DNA of 64,000 nucleotides. It comes from Lujinxingia vulgaris. Its GTDB lineage: Bacteria; Myxococcota_A; Bradymonadia; Bradymonadales; Bradymonadaceae. Of this stretch, positions 20,295 through 29,264 are shown piece by piece (the stretch's first letter is position 1; each line of letters begins with the position of its first letter). A model generated the notes under the pieces. That model saw only the letters and a program-made list of their open reading frames with translations. It did no database searches and was not told where the DNA came from. The translations under genes were made by a program, and so were the position numbers. The DNA lies in the NCBI RefSeq assembly GCF_007997005.1, contig NZ_VOSL01000144.1:1-64000 (forward strand), in the 5' to 3' direction.

Positions 20295-21104
20295 ATGGCG
20301 ATCAAGATTAAGAAGCAGGGTGAGGCGCCCGAGCCTGAAGAGCAGGAAGGCCTCGATGAGTTGGAGACCGCAGCCGCACTTGGCGCGGGCACTGGCGAGG
20401 ACCTGGATGCGTTTGAGCGGACCACGCTGCAGGCGACCGCCTGGATCGAAGACAACCGCAGCGTGGTCTTCGGCGGCATCATCGCCGTGGTTGTGGCGGT
20501 GTTGGGCGTGATCCTGGGCCTTCAATATATCGAAGGGCAGCAGGTTGAGGCCTCCAGTCGCCTGAGCAAGGGGCTCGCCGCCTATGAGTGGTACGTGGAA
20601 GGCTCTCCGGAGCTTGAGGCCATCCGTGGTCAGGAAGGGCTTGCCGAGCCGACCAATATCTTCGAGAGCGAAGACGAAAAGTGGCAGAAGATCTACGATG
20701 CCGCCGCGTCCACACTGGCTGATTTTGATCGTGGCCCGATCGCTGCAGACGCTCGCCTGACCCAGGCCGCGGCGGCTTTTCAGCTTGAGAAGTTGGAGGA
20801 AGCCGAGGGGCTCTACCGTCAGGTGCTCGATGGCGAGGCCAGCGAAGCGATGAAGGTGATGGCGCAGGTGGGTCTTGCGAACACGCTCTCGGCCCTGGAG
20901 AAGACCGATGAGGCCGCGACGGCCTGGGACGCTGTGGCTGAGAAGGCCCCGGAGCGCGCGCAGTTTGCGCAGTACGAGAAGGCGCGCATGCTCGACCGTG
21001 CCGGCCAGTCCGACCAGGCCAAAGAGCTCTACCACAAGATCCTGGAAGACGATCCCGAGTTCACCTTTAAGTCGGAGATCGAACGCCGCCTGGCGACGCT
21101 TTAA
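20295..21104 (+). CDS. YfgM-like membrane-anchored tetratricopeptide protein
   Basis: A 269-residue protein starting at an ATG with AAGGAG seven bases upstream. An acidic N-terminal tail (to about residue 55) precedes a single transmembrane helix (VVFGGIIAVVVAVLGVILGLQYI), so the bulk is periplasmic. The C-terminal 170 residues are TPR-like helices (LTQAAAAFQLEKLEEAEGLYRQVLDGEA; TLSALEKTDEAATAWDAVA). This is the layout of YfgM, a Sec/chaperone-linked periplasmic protein in E. coli, and the next gene is BamB-like as in the hisS-yfgM-bamB-der cluster. Synteny supports the assignment more than sequence alone. Confidence 0.75.
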   Translation: MAIKIKKQGEAPEPEEQEGLDELETAAALGAGTGEDLDAFERTTLQATAWIEDNRSVVFGGIIAVVVAVLGVILGLQYIEGQQVEASSRLSKGLAAYEWYVEGSPELEAIRGQEGLAEPTNIFESEDEKWQKIYDAAASTLADFDRGPIAADARLTQAAAAFQLEKLEEAEGLYRQVLDGEASEAMKVMAQVGLANTLSALEKTDEAATAWDAVAEKAPERAQFAQYEKARMLDRAGQSDQAKELYHKILEDDPEFTFKSEIERRLATL

Positions 21105-21153
21105 GGCAACGCTTGAGACGACGAGCGACGATTCTCGAAGAGAGTAAGCGGAC

Positions 21154-22308
21154 GTGACCAAAGTAACCGTTAAGGTTGGACGAGCGTGGCTGGTGGCCGC
21201 GCTCGTGTCGTTTATGGGGACCGGGTGTGCGATGGGGCCGGCGCAGCCCACCGGGCTCGACTCGGTGGAGCAGCCCACAGCGCGTGTGAAGGTGGAGTGG
21301 CGTGTGCCCCTCTCCTCGGATCGCCCCTGGGAGATCAACCCCAGGGAGTTCGGCAAGCCCGTGCTCGCGCCTGGTGGTGATCTCGTGGTGGGCGCCAGTG
21401 ATGGCTACGTCTATCGGGTGCGCACCGACAGTGGTGAGGTGGTCTGGTCGAAGGACCTCGGCGGTGCGATCGACGCGCCTGTGACGCTCGCGGATGGTTT
21501 TGTCTATGTGGCCAGCGCCCGCGGGAGTTTGCATAAGCTGAGCTGGGAGCGTGGCGAGGAGATCTGGCGCGCCGAGGCCCGGAGCACCTTCGAGGCGCAG
21601 CCTGCCGTGGGCCAGGGGCTTGTGGCGGTGACGGACAGCGCCGATGTGCTCTACGTTTTTGATGAAGTGAGCGGTGAGCTGGTGTGGGATTACCAGCGTC
21701 GCCAGCCCGACTTCTTCACTATTAAAGGCGGCGGCACGCCGGTGATCTCGGGGGACCGCATCTATTGCGGGTTTGCCGATGGCCACCTGGTCTCGCTCTT
21801 TGCGGATAGCGGCGAACTCGACTGGGCGGCCAACCTGGGTGACGCCTCCCAGGAGTTCGGCGATGTGGACCTGCCGGTGATTGAAGACGGTGAGTTACTC
21901 TACGCCGTCTCTTATGCCGGGGGCATCTACGCGGTGGAGAAGTCCAGCGGCGCGCTGATGTGGCGTCAGGATATTGAGAGCGTGGCGGACCTGATCATGC
22001 AGGGCCCCTGGTTGCTGGGCGTCTCGGCGACAGGGCACGTCTTCGCGCTCTCGAAGAACGACGGTGAGCCGGTGTGGCGCTTTCGGATGCCCGATGAGCA
22101 GTCCCCCGTGGCGCTGAGCACCACCGGGCCGCTCTTGAGCGTGGCCACGGCCTCGGGGCCGCTCTACCTGGTGCGGACACGCGATGGGCGTCCGGTCACA
22201 AGGTGGAACCCGTCCTCGGGTTTTCAGCGGGCGCCGGTCTACGACAGCGTGCGCGGCTACACCCTCTCCAATCGCGGGTACCTGTACGGGTATCGCCTGG
22301 CGTATTGA
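21154..22308 (+). CDS. BamB-like PQQ-repeat beta-propeller, exported
   Basis: A 384-residue protein with GTG start. A signal sequence (WLVAALVSFMGTGCAMG) ends in GTGC; Cys at about residue 25 may be lipidated but the lipobox is poor at -3. The rest consists of repeated PQQ-type blades (GYVYRVRTDSGEVVWSKDL; GSLHKLSWERGEEIWRAEA; GHVFALSKNDGEPVWRFRM) forming a propeller of about 7-8 blades. This matches BamB, the scaffold lipoprotein of the outer-membrane assembly machine. It follows the YfgM-like gene by 49 bases, so one operon is likely. Confidence 0.8.
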   Translation: MTKVTVKVGRAWLVAALVSFMGTGCAMGPAQPTGLDSVEQPTARVKVEWRVPLSSDRPWEINPREFGKPVLAPGGDLVVGASDGYVYRVRTDSGEVVWSKDLGGAIDAPVTLADGFVYVASARGSLHKLSWERGEEIWRAEARSTFEAQPAVGQGLVAVTDSADVLYVFDEVSGELVWDYQRRQPDFFTIKGGGTPVISGDRIYCGFADGHLVSLFADSGELDWAANLGDASQEFGDVDLPVIEDGELLYAVSYAGGIYAVEKSSGALMWRQDIESVADLIMQGPWLLGVSATGHVFALSKNDGEPVWRFRMPDEQSPVALSTTGPLLSVATASGPLYLVRTRDGRPVTRWNPSSGFQRAPVYDSVRGYTLSNRGYLYGYRLAY

Positions 22309-22341
22309 GGGCGAGCGCGGCGCGCCGCATCTGAGAGCAGG

Positions 22342-22380
22342 AAAAAGGCCCGGCGCGTGGATGCGTGCCGGGCCTTTCTC
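22342..22380. terminator. bidirectional terminator between bamB-like gene and trmB
   Basis: AAAGGCCCGGC at 22344-22354 pairs perfectly with GCCGGGCCTTT at 22367-22377. T-rich tracts flank it on both strands (TTTCTC plus, TTTTTCC minus), fitting two convergent genes. Confidence 0.85.
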
Positions 22381-22403
22381 GTTCTCAGCGCGTGGCGTGA
22401 GGA

Positions 22404-23021
22404 TCAGCGTCTTACGTAGTAGAGCGTGTGCACGGGGATGCCTTTCTGCAGGATCTTGACCTCGCGCGTGGTGCGCGGAAAAGGCTCGGTCGGCATCTGC
22501 TCAAAGGGAAGGTGCTCAAACTCGGGGTGTGCGTCGAGGACTTCGCGGAAGTCGTCGGCGAGTGTGCCGACGTCGGTGCGAAGCCAGAGCTTTGCGCCCG
22601 GGTGCATCTTCGAGGCGAAAAGGTCCAGGGTGTGCGGCTGGATGATGCGACGCTTGCGGTGGCGCTTCTTCCACCACGGGTCCGGAAAGAGGATGAAGAG
22701 CTCCGAGAGCTGGCCTTCTTCCAGAAGGATGGGGATGGCCATGGTGGCGTCGGCCTGCAGCAGGTCGGCGTTTTTGACGCCGTGCTCCAGCAGGTTCTCT
22801 TTGCCGAAGTCCACGTACTTTTTGCGCCACTCGATGCCCAGGTAAAAGCGCTCCGGATGGCGCTGGGCGAGCTGACGCAGGAAGTTGGCGCGGTTTGAGC
22901 CGATCTCCAGCGAGACGCGCTCAGGCAGGGGGCGCTCCACAGCGAAGGTGCGGATACGCGTGAGCATACGATCGTAGTTCTCTTCGATGACGTCATCGAA
23001 GCGAAGCGACAGGTCAGCCAC
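22404..23021 (-). CDS. trmB: tRNA (guanine-N7-)-methyltransferase
   Basis: A 205-residue SAM-dependent methyltransferase. The SAM site is LEIGSNRANFLRQLA near residue 38, and the TrmB signature FPDPWWKKRHRKRR is intact, with the PD and basic cluster used for m7G46 modification of tRNA. The ending FPRTTREVKILQKGIPVHTLYY is also typical. Cytoplasmic, monomer or dimer. It converges on the bamB-like gene. Confidence 0.93.
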   Translation of the reverse strand: MADLSLRFDDVIEENYDRMLTRIRTFAVERPLPERVSLEIGSNRANFLRQLAQRHPERFYLGIEWRKKYVDFGKENLLEHGVKNADLLQADATMAIPILLEEGQLSELFILFPDPWWKKRHRKRRIIQPHTLDLFASKMHPGAKLWLRTDVGTLADDFREVLDAHPEFEHLPFEQMPTEPFPRTTREVKILQKGIPVHTLYYVRR

Positions 23022-23119
23022 GGGGTAACCTCAGCAAGTGGCAAAAAGATCAAAAAGGGAGAGGGGCAACGTCGCGGCTCAACGCGTTGAGGCGCAGCGT
23101 GCCGAAAGGGTGTGGACTT

Positions 23120-24052
23120 TTAGAGCGCGATCGTCAAGCCATCACGTGCGGCGAAGGACTCGGCAAAGAGGCTCTTTCCGAGCGCGTCAATCGCATCGAG
23201 GTCGTCGTCGGTGCTCTTGGGGTCGTGATGGAAGAGGCAGAGGCGTTTAGCCTGAGCCTGCCTGGCGAGCTCGGCGGCGATGGCCACCGTGGAGTGTCCG
23301 TAACCCTGCGTGGGCGCGGGCATCGAGGTGTAATGGGCCTCGGTGTACATCGCGTCGTGCACGATCAGGTCGGCGCCGCGGGCGAACTCGGCCAGGCGGC
23401 GGTCGCCGTGTACGTAGCCCTCGGTGTCGGTGGCGTAGACGAAGGTCTTGGAGCCGGCGATGACCTTATACATATTCACCCCGGATTTGGGGTGGTTGTA
23501 GCCGCGCAGGCAGTGAACCTCCAGCTCGACCTGCTCCGGATCCGGGAGCAGGTGGGCCTGGCTGGGGTGGGTGGCGCGCACGAGCAGGGGTTCGGGGCGG
23601 TCGTGCAAGAAGTAGACGCGGTCGACCTCGCCGATGTCATAGAAGTGCTTGAGCGCGGTCATCTCGTTGAGCGCCACCGGGTAGTAAGGGGAGCGGATGA
23701 GGTCGTGAATGGTCTCCTCAAAGCTCTGCTGGCTGCCGTAGCGCGGACCGAAGAGATGCAGGGTCGCGTCGGGGATGTAGACCGGCGGGAAGTAGGGCAG
23801 GCCGATGAGGTGATCGAAGTGGGTATGTGAGACGAAGATGCTGGTGTGGATGGGGCGCTTGTTGGCAAACGCCTCTTTGACCAGCGCGCGGCCGTACTCG
23901 ATGATGCCGCTGCCTGCGTCGAAGATGATCTGGCGTTGGCCTGCGCGAAAGCTCACGCAGGAGGTGTTGCCGCCGTAGCGCGTAAACTCCTGGCCGCAGA
24001 CCGGATAACTTCCACGAGAGCCGTGAATGGTGACAGATACGTCGGAGGTCAT
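23120..24052 (-). CDS. metallo-beta-lactamase-fold hydrolase (RNase Z/cAMP phosphodiesterase-like)
   Basis: A 310-residue MBL-fold protein. The zinc motif HTHFDH is at 76-81, preceded by the conserved IIFDAGSG; a further ligand Asp lies in YATDTEGY and His in CLFHHDPKSTDDDLD. The opening VTIHGSRGSYPVCGQEFTRYGGNTSC resembles the branch of MBL phosphodiesterases found next to response regulators and in RNase Z-like proteins. Probably cytoplasmic phosphodiesterase; the substrate (tRNA, cyclic nucleotide or other) is unknown. A good promoter lies 75 bases upstream. Confidence 0.85.
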   Translation of the reverse strand: MTSDVSVTIHGSRGSYPVCGQEFTRYGGNTSCVSFRAGQRQIIFDAGSGIIEYGRALVKEAFANKRPIHTSIFVSHTHFDHLIGLPYFPPVYIPDATLHLFGPRYGSQQSFEETIHDLIRSPYYPVALNEMTALKHFYDIGEVDRVYFLHDRPEPLLVRATHPSQAHLLPDPEQVELEVHCLRGYNHPKSGVNMYKVIAGSKTFVYATDTEGYVHGDRRLAEFARGADLIVHDAMYTEAHYTSMPAPTQGYGHSTVAIAAELARQAQAKRLCLFHHDPKSTDDDLDAIDALGKSLFAESFAARDGLTIAL

Positions 24053-24093
24053 GGTACAGACTCGAGCTGCGAGAGGTTGGGGGCGCGCAAAAG

Positions 24094-24114
24094 CGACATC
24101 AGCAGACGATGTCG
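24094..24114. promoter_or_regulatory. 7-bp dyad (CGACATC ... GATGTCG) in the MBL-gene leader
   Basis: Perfect 7-base arms separated by seven bases lie between the promoter at 24127-24156 and the start at 24052. It could be an operator just downstream of the start site or an mRNA hairpin; nothing decides between them. Confidence 0.35.
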
Positions 24115-24126
24115 GGGTGACGTCGG

Positions 24127-24156
24127 ACTATAACAACCGGCAAAAAATAGCGTCAA
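24127..24156 (-). promoter_or_regulatory. sigma-70-type promoter of the MBL hydrolase gene
   Basis: On the minus strand TTGACG (24156-24151) and TATAGT (24132-24127) are separated by 18 bases; each hexamer is five of six. Confidence 0.65.
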
Positions 24157-24268
24157 GAAGGGCAGCCGGGAACACCGGGTCTAAGGCCGCGCGTGAGGCG
24201 TTGAAACGAGGGTGGCGAGGCGCTCGCGTGGGTGGTTTTGAGGGCCGTTGTGCAGCGCTGAGGCGACG

Positions 24269-25051
24269 ATGGAATTGATGGTCGAGGCCGGGGGATGGCC
24301 GGCCGGCAGCGCGATGATTGGCGTTGGCGTGTGGGTGATGTTTGCGCTGTGGTGGCGTGGGCTTTCCAGGGAGGGGGAGCGGGTGGAGACGCGCCTTGTG
24401 AGCTTTGGCGCGATGATGGGCGGTGGGCTCGTCGCCGGGGTGGGGGTGGGCAGTTGGCTGGGAGGGGGGGCGTCGTCGCTGGGTGCTCTTTTGGGCGCCG
24501 GCGTGGTCGGCGCGGCCGCCTGGTTGACGACTACAGATACGCAGAGGCGCGCAGACTGGCTGGCGGCTGCCCTTGTGGCGGGGTTTGCGGGGCTCGCCGT
24601 CGCGCGCATCGGGTGCGTGTTTGAGGGGTGCGATTTTGGTGGGGTCCTGCCCGAGGGCGAGGGGCTCTTCGTACAGCGCCATGCCGCAGGGACGGCGGCT
24701 TGGGAGCTTCAGGTGCTCACAGGGCAGCTCGGCGCGGGAGCGGCCTGGAGCAGGCCTACGCTTCCCTTCGCGCCGATGATGGTCGCGACCTTTGCGCTGG
24801 GCGCGTTGGGCACAGCGATCGCCAGGCGACGTTGGGGTTCGCGCTCGGGCGGCGTCGCGGCCGTCGGGAGTGTTACCCTCGCGCTCGCGGCGTGTGTCGA
24901 GCTGACGCGAGCGACCGAGAGTGTGTCGCGTCGGCTTGGAGCGATTCCCTGGAGTGTGATGCTTTACGCTGCAGGAGCGCTGACCTTGGCCCTGATCGCG
25001 CTTCAATGGTGGCGAAACGGTCGCCGCGCGCTTAGGATAGCCCCGGAGTAA
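24269..25051 (+). CDS. Lgt-like polytopic membrane protein
   Basis: A 260-residue, very hydrophobic protein with about seven predicted spans. Residues 113-124, ARIGCVFEGCDFG, resemble the GRIGCFxxGCxYG motif of prolipoprotein diacylglyceryl transferase and the spacing to the ends of the protein fits. The His-Gly box and the HPTQLYE-like segment of true Lgt are not recognisable (a weak LPFAPMM occupies the latter position). I therefore call it Lgt-like rather than lgt. GAGG precedes the ATG. It is followed 39 bases later by a histidine kinase gene on the same strand. Confidence 0.5.
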   Translation: MELMVEAGGWPAGSAMIGVGVWVMFALWWRGLSREGERVETRLVSFGAMMGGGLVAGVGVGSWLGGGASSLGALLGAGVVGAAAWLTTTDTQRRADWLAAALVAGFAGLAVARIGCVFEGCDFGGVLPEGEGLFVQRHAAGTAAWELQVLTGQLGAGAAWSRPTLPFAPMMVATFALGALGTAIARRRWGSRSGGVAAVGSVTLALAACVELTRATESVSRRLGAIPWSVMLYAAGALTLALIALQWWRNGRRALRIAPE

Positions 25052-25093
25052 GCGGGCTCGAAGAAAGCCCCGGGCATCGGGCAAGAGGCAGTG

Positions 25094-26956
25094 ATGAACG
25101 ACGTGGTGATGGTGGTCGATCCAGAGTTCGGGCGAGGCGCCCTGGAGAGCGCGCGCCAGGCGATGGCGTCTGCCGGGCTGCAGGCGGCCTTTGTCTCGGC
25201 GGCCGAGGTGTTGGGTGCAGCGCCCGACGTCGAGGCGGTCATCGCCCCCACCCGGTGTGCGGCGACGTTGCGGGCGCTCGCCGGGTTGCGCGAGTCGGGG
25301 AAGGCCAGCTTTGTGCTACTGGCGACGATGACACCGTGCAATCTGGCGAGCTTTGCGACGCTGCGGGATGTGGCGATCGATGGGGTGGCGCTCGAAGATG
25401 AGAACCTCGGACCGGACCTTCTCTTACGCATTGAGCTGGCGCGATCTGGCGAGCCCGACGCGAGAGCGGCGGTGCAGCGCTATCGCCAGCTGGAGCGGGA
25501 GTGCCGCGACCTGCTGGGGTTGATGAGCCTCTCACCCGCGGCAAGCGCGGCGCGGGATGCCGATGAGGTGCTGCGCTCGATGATGACCCTCTGGCACAGC
25601 GTCTGCGCGTCGGGCTACATGGCCTACTGGGAGTGGCGTGCTGGCGAGGCGCGCTGGGAGCTTCTGGCGGAGCTTGCAGCCGGTGCGATGGTGGTCAAAC
25701 CCGGGCGTGAAGAGCGCTATTCGGGGCGCGGGAGCGAGGGGGACACGGGCCGGGTCAAGCTGGTCGAGGCGCCGGAGCAGGACGCGACATTCTTGCGCTG
25801 GGCGCCCTCCTGGCGCGCGGCGTCCCGGGGCACCTCGGGGCGCGCTGCGCTGGTTCATATGGCGACATCGGCGTCGGGGCGTGGGCTGCTTGTGCTGGGT
25901 GACCTGGCCACAGATCCAACCCCGCTGCTCTCGCGGGAGGCCGTGCTGCAATCGCTGGGGTCTCAGCTCAGCGCGGCGCTCACGCGGGCCCAGCACCATA
26001 CCGAGGTGGAGCACGCCTATCAGGAGCTTAAGCGCACTCAACGCCAGCTCGTGCACGCCGAGAAGTTCGCGGCGATGGGGTTGCTCTCCGCGGAGATCGC
26101 CCACGAGATCAACAACCCGGCCAGCTTTGTCATCTCGAACCTCAGCGTGCTGGAGGATTACAGCCGCTCACTGACCGAGTACATCGAGCAGACGGAGACG
26201 CTCACTCTGGAGCGCGCGCCGCTGGTCGCGCTGGAGCTGCGCGCGCTGCAGGAGCAGCTGGACCTGAAGTATATTCTCGGAGATCTTCAACAATTGCTTG
26301 AGCGAAGTCTGGCGGGGATGCAGCGCATCCACCAGATCGTGCGCGACCTTCGCCTGATGGCCCATGAAGGCCCCCATGAGCCGGGCTGGGTGCAGCTGGC
26401 GCAGCTTGTCGATGGGGCGCTCACCCTGGTGCGCCACGAGGGGCGCCGGCGCGCCGAGATCGAGGTGGATCTGCACGACGCGCCCGAGGTCTACACCGAC
26501 GCCAACCGTCTGAGTCAGGTCGTGCTGAACCTTGTGGTCAACGCGCTGCAGTCGATCGAACCCGGCGCTCCGGATGTGAACCGGGTGCGGATTTTTGCCG
26601 TGGCCGACGAAGAGGCCGATCGCATCGCGCTGCACATTACCGACACCGGCACCGGCATTGAGCCCGAAGCCCTGGAGATGATCTTCGAGCCCTTCTTCAC
26701 CACCAAAAAGCCCGGCACGGGCACCGGCCTGGGGCTCTCAATCTCCCGCGATCTGGTGCGTAGCTTAGGAGGGGAGCTGCGTGTGCAGAGCACCCCGGGC
26801 GAAGGCACCATGATGAGCATTGAGCTGCCCATTCGCGCGCCCAAATTTCGCAAGCCGGAGCGTATGGGCGAGAGCGGCACGTTTGAGCTTCCATCGAGCG
26901 ATGAGATTGAGCTGGCACGCCAGCGCTGGCGCGCCGCCGCCCACTTCGAGGAGTAG
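25094..26956 (+). CDS. sensor histidine kinase with degenerate receiver-like N-terminus
   Basis: A 620-residue soluble histidine kinase; no membrane span. Residues 1-115 look like a receiver fold (VVMVVDPEFG...) but lack the phospho-acceptor pattern. A GAF-like region covers roughly 150-300. A short coiled coil leads to the dimerisation helix with phosphoacceptor His337 in EIAHEINNP, followed by N box NRLSQVVLNLVVNALQ, G1 DTGTGIEP, F box FEPFFTTK and G2 GTGTGLGLS. The EIxHEINNP form and the long spacing resemble NtrB-like kinases of Myxococcota. AGAGG sits five bases before the ATG at 25094; a GTG at 25091 is less likely. No response regulator gene is adjacent. Confidence 0.9.
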   Translation: MNDVVMVVDPEFGRGALESARQAMASAGLQAAFVSAAEVLGAAPDVEAVIAPTRCAATLRALAGLRESGKASFVLLATMTPCNLASFATLRDVAIDGVALEDENLGPDLLLRIELARSGEPDARAAVQRYRQLERECRDLLGLMSLSPAASAARDADEVLRSMMTLWHSVCASGYMAYWEWRAGEARWELLAELAAGAMVVKPGREERYSGRGSEGDTGRVKLVEAPEQDATFLRWAPSWRAASRGTSGRAALVHMATSASGRGLLVLGDLATDPTPLLSREAVLQSLGSQLSAALTRAQHHTEVEHAYQELKRTQRQLVHAEKFAAMGLLSAEIAHEINNPASFVISNLSVLEDYSRSLTEYIEQTETLTLERAPLVALELRALQEQLDLKYILGDLQQLLERSLAGMQRIHQIVRDLRLMAHEGPHEPGWVQLAQLVDGALTLVRHEGRRRAEIEVDLHDAPEVYTDANRLSQVVLNLVVNALQSIEPGAPDVNRVRIFAVADEEADRIALHITDTGTGIEPEALEMIFEPFFTTKKPGTGTGLGLSISRDLVRSLGGELRVQSTPGEGTMMSIELPIRAPKFRKPERMGESGTFELPSSDEIELARQRWRAAAHFEE

Positions 26957-26959
26957 ATC

Positions 26960-27712
26960 ATGACGCAACCAGGTCGCGCGCTGATCGGAACGTCGGGCTG
27001 GTCGTATGACGACTGGGACGGCGTCTTTTATCCCCGCGGGGTGAGCGGAACGGAGCGCCTCACCCACTATGCCACGCGCTTTAAGACCGTGGAGATCGAC
27101 TCGACCTTCTACGCCATCCCGGCCCGCAGCACGGTGCAGGGCTGGTACGGGCGCACCCCCGACGACTTTATCTTCTCGGCGAAGTTTCCCCGCTCGGTGA
27201 CCCACGAGGCGCGGCTGGTGCACGCCGGCGAAGACGCGATGCGTTTTGTCGAGACGATGAGCGAGCTTGGCGAAAAGCTCGGGGTGCTGGTCCTTCAGCT
27301 TCCGCCGAGTTTTTCGATCGAGGAGTTCGACGCGCTGGCCAACTTCTTTGAGGGGCTCCCCGACGGCTACGCCTATGCGGTGGAGGTGCGCCATCGCTCG
27401 TGGCTCGTCGATGCGTTTGCCGACCTGCTCAAACGCTGGCGCGTCTCGGTGGTGCTGACCGACGGGGAGTATCTGGAGCGCTTCTGGCGGGTGACCTCGC
27501 AGATTTGTTACATCCGCTGGCTGGGGCATTGGAACGCGTTCGAGCATTTTGATCGGGTGCAGGCCGACCGCAGTGACGAGCTCGCCTGGTGGGTGCCCCG
27601 CATCCAACATTTTGTGGAGCGCGGTGGCACCGTGCTCGGCTACGTCAACAACCACTTCTCCGGTCACTCACCGGCGACCGCCGATCAGCTCACCGAGATG
27701 CTCGCGCCCTGA
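26960..27712 (+). CDS. DUF72 (YecE) family protein
   Basis: A 250-residue protein. GTSGWSYDDWDGVFYP at the N-terminus, the FKTVEIDSTFYAIP segment and YAVEVRHRSW are the DUF72 family signatures; the fold is a TIM barrel of unknown biochemical role. The C-terminal VLGYVNNHFSGHSPATA is typical too. It follows the histidine kinase stop by three bases, so they share a message, but this pairing tells little about function. Confidence 0.9.
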   Translation: MTQPGRALIGTSGWSYDDWDGVFYPRGVSGTERLTHYATRFKTVEIDSTFYAIPARSTVQGWYGRTPDDFIFSAKFPRSVTHEARLVHAGEDAMRFVETMSELGEKLGVLVLQLPPSFSIEEFDALANFFEGLPDGYAYAVEVRHRSWLVDAFADLLKRWRVSVVLTDGEYLERFWRVTSQICYIRWLGHWNAFEHFDRVQADRSDELAWWVPRIQHFVERGGTVLGYVNNHFSGHSPATADQLTEMLAP

Positions 27713-27749
27713 AGCTATAAGGAAGGCGAAAGGAGCGCGCCGGGGCAGA

Positions 27750-27779
27750 TTGACAGCGCGCGCCGGGGTGGGGCATACC
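27750..27779 (+). promoter_or_regulatory. putative promoter before the 204-residue helical protein
   Basis: Perfect TTGACA (27750-27755) with CATACC (27774-27779) 18 bases downstream. The -10 is only three of six, but the position, about 40 bases before the ATG at 27820, is suitable. Confidence 0.5.
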
Positions 27780-27819
27780 AACGGCGGTCTTCGCTCGCCA
27801 AACAACCGAGGGTTTCACG

Positions 27820-28434
27820 ATGTCCGTTGCCAATGTGTTTGAGTTAAACAAGTGTCTCGATGACTGCATCCGCTACTGCGAGGAGCACGCCGATCGCCAG
27901 CATAGCGCGATGTTCGGCCCGCGCCTTCGTAAGGTGCGCGCCAACTTTGAGGAGGCGCTCAAGTCCACCGACCGTCAGTTTACGCAGTGGCGTATGGAGA
28001 GCCGCGACGACAAGCTGGCCTGGAAGCACCTGGCCAAAGAGCTGCGCCAGACTCAGGACAAGCTCGCGCAGGTGGGTGCGGTCGGTTACGACCCGGAGCG
28101 TGTGATGTACTGGTCGACCGCGCTGCTGATCGACGCCGTCAAAGAGATGATCGTCTACCTGAACGAGCGCGCCGAGCAGATCGAGTTCGCCTCCGGTCAG
28201 GCCGAGCGTCTTGAGCGCATGATGGATAAAGCCACCGGTGAGGCCAAAGAGGAGAGCTCGGCCTTCTCCAACTACCAGCGCTTTGCGACGTTGCGCTCCG
28301 ATGCGTTCAGCGACGTGTCCGACAGCCTGAGCAGCTTCCGTCAGGTGCTGCGCCGCGAGCTTGGAAAAGACAGCGCCGACTACCAGTCGATCCGCTGGCC
28401 GCTGACGCTCTCTCCCGACGAGACGGTGCTCTGA
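27820..28434 (+). CDS. hypothetical helical protein, 204 residues
   Basis: I do not recognise a family. The protein is almost wholly charged and helical with heptad-like segments (LAKELRQTQDKLAQVGA; LNERAEQIEFASGQAERLERMMDK), no signal peptide and no membrane span; two Cys near the N-terminus (CLDDCIRYC) are notable. It probably forms a helical bundle. It has its own promoter-like sequence and the SDR gene starts two bases after its stop, so they are co-expressed. Confidence 0.75.
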   Translation: MSVANVFELNKCLDDCIRYCEEHADRQHSAMFGPRLRKVRANFEEALKSTDRQFTQWRMESRDDKLAWKHLAKELRQTQDKLAQVGAVGYDPERVMYWSTALLIDAVKEMIVYLNERAEQIEFASGQAERLERMMDKATGEAKEESSAFSNYQRFATLRSDAFSDVSDSLSSFRQVLRRELGKDSADYQSIRWPLTLSPDETVL

Positions 28435-28436
28435 GC

Positions 28437-29195
28437 ATGACCGTACCCTTCGACATCAAGGGCTGCGTGGCGCTGGTCACCGGCGCAAGCCGGGGCATTG
28501 GCCGTGCGTGTGCGCTCCAGCTCGCGCAGGCCGGCGCCATCGTCTACGCCTGCGCCCGCAGCGAAGACGCCCTCCGGGAGCTCGCTGAAGCATCGGAAGG
28601 CGTGCGCGTCTGCGTGCTCGATCTTCGCGATGAGGTGATGGTCGAGGAGCTGGCCTCCGAGATCATGGAAGCCCACGGTCGTCTCGATCTGCTGGTGAAC
28701 AACGCCGGCGTGCTCGGCCCGCGTGCCTCCCTCGACCAGACCAGTGCCGAGGCGTTGCGTGAGGTGCTGGAGATCAACGTGGTCGGGGCGTTCAACGTGC
28801 TCAGCGCGAGCTATCCGGCGCTGCGTGCTGCGTCCTTGCCGCGCGTCATCAACCTCTCGTCGAGTGTGGGACGGAAGGGGCGCGCGCAGTGGGGCGCGTA
28901 CTCGATCTCGAAGTTCGGGTTGGAGGGCTTAAGTGAGATTGCCGCCGACGAGCTCGGTGAGGACGCGGTGGTCGTCACGTTAAACCCGGGCGGCACCGCC
29001 ACCGATATGCGGGCTGAGGCGTATCCGGACGAAGATCCGGAGACCCTGCCTTCCGCCGAGGACGTCGCGCAGACAATCGTGCTGCTCGCCAGACAGCTTC
29101 GCGCGGACCTTAGCGGCAAGCGCTTTAGCAGCCGCGCGCTCTTTGATCTGGCGAAGGAGAGCTCGGACGACGTGGTCGAGCTTCCGACGGATTAA
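28437..29195 (+). CDS. short-chain dehydrogenase/reductase
   Basis: A 252-residue classical SDR. The cofactor motif TGASRGIG is at 15-22, NNAG at 88-91, Ser at 141-143, and the catalytic YSISK has Tyr155 and Lys159. The residues after the first strand (ACARSED) favour NADP. It would oxidise or reduce a hydroxyl/carbonyl in the cytoplasm; the substrate is open. Ends at a terminator-like hairpin. Confidence 0.9.
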   Translation: MTVPFDIKGCVALVTGASRGIGRACALQLAQAGAIVYACARSEDALRELAEASEGVRVCVLDLRDEVMVEELASEIMEAHGRLDLLVNNAGVLGPRASLDQTSAEALREVLEINVVGAFNVLSASYPALRAASLPRVINLSSSVGRKGRAQWGAYSISKFGLEGLSEIAADELGEDAVVVTLNPGGTATDMRAEAYPDEDPETLPSAEDVAQTIVLLARQLRADLSGKRFSSRALFDLAKESSDDVVELPTD

Positions 29196-29227
29196 GGGGT
29201 CGTTTTTTGTAATTGCAACGAAGCATG

Positions 29228-29260
29228 AAGGCTCATCCGAGAGGGTGGGCCTTTTCGTTT
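29228..29260 (+). terminator. intrinsic terminator of the SDR gene
   Basis: AAGGCTCATC pairs with GGTGGGCCTT (10 bp, two G-U pairs) around a six-base loop and is followed by TTCGTTT. It lies 32 bases after the stop. Confidence 0.7.
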
Positions 29261-29264
29261 AGGT

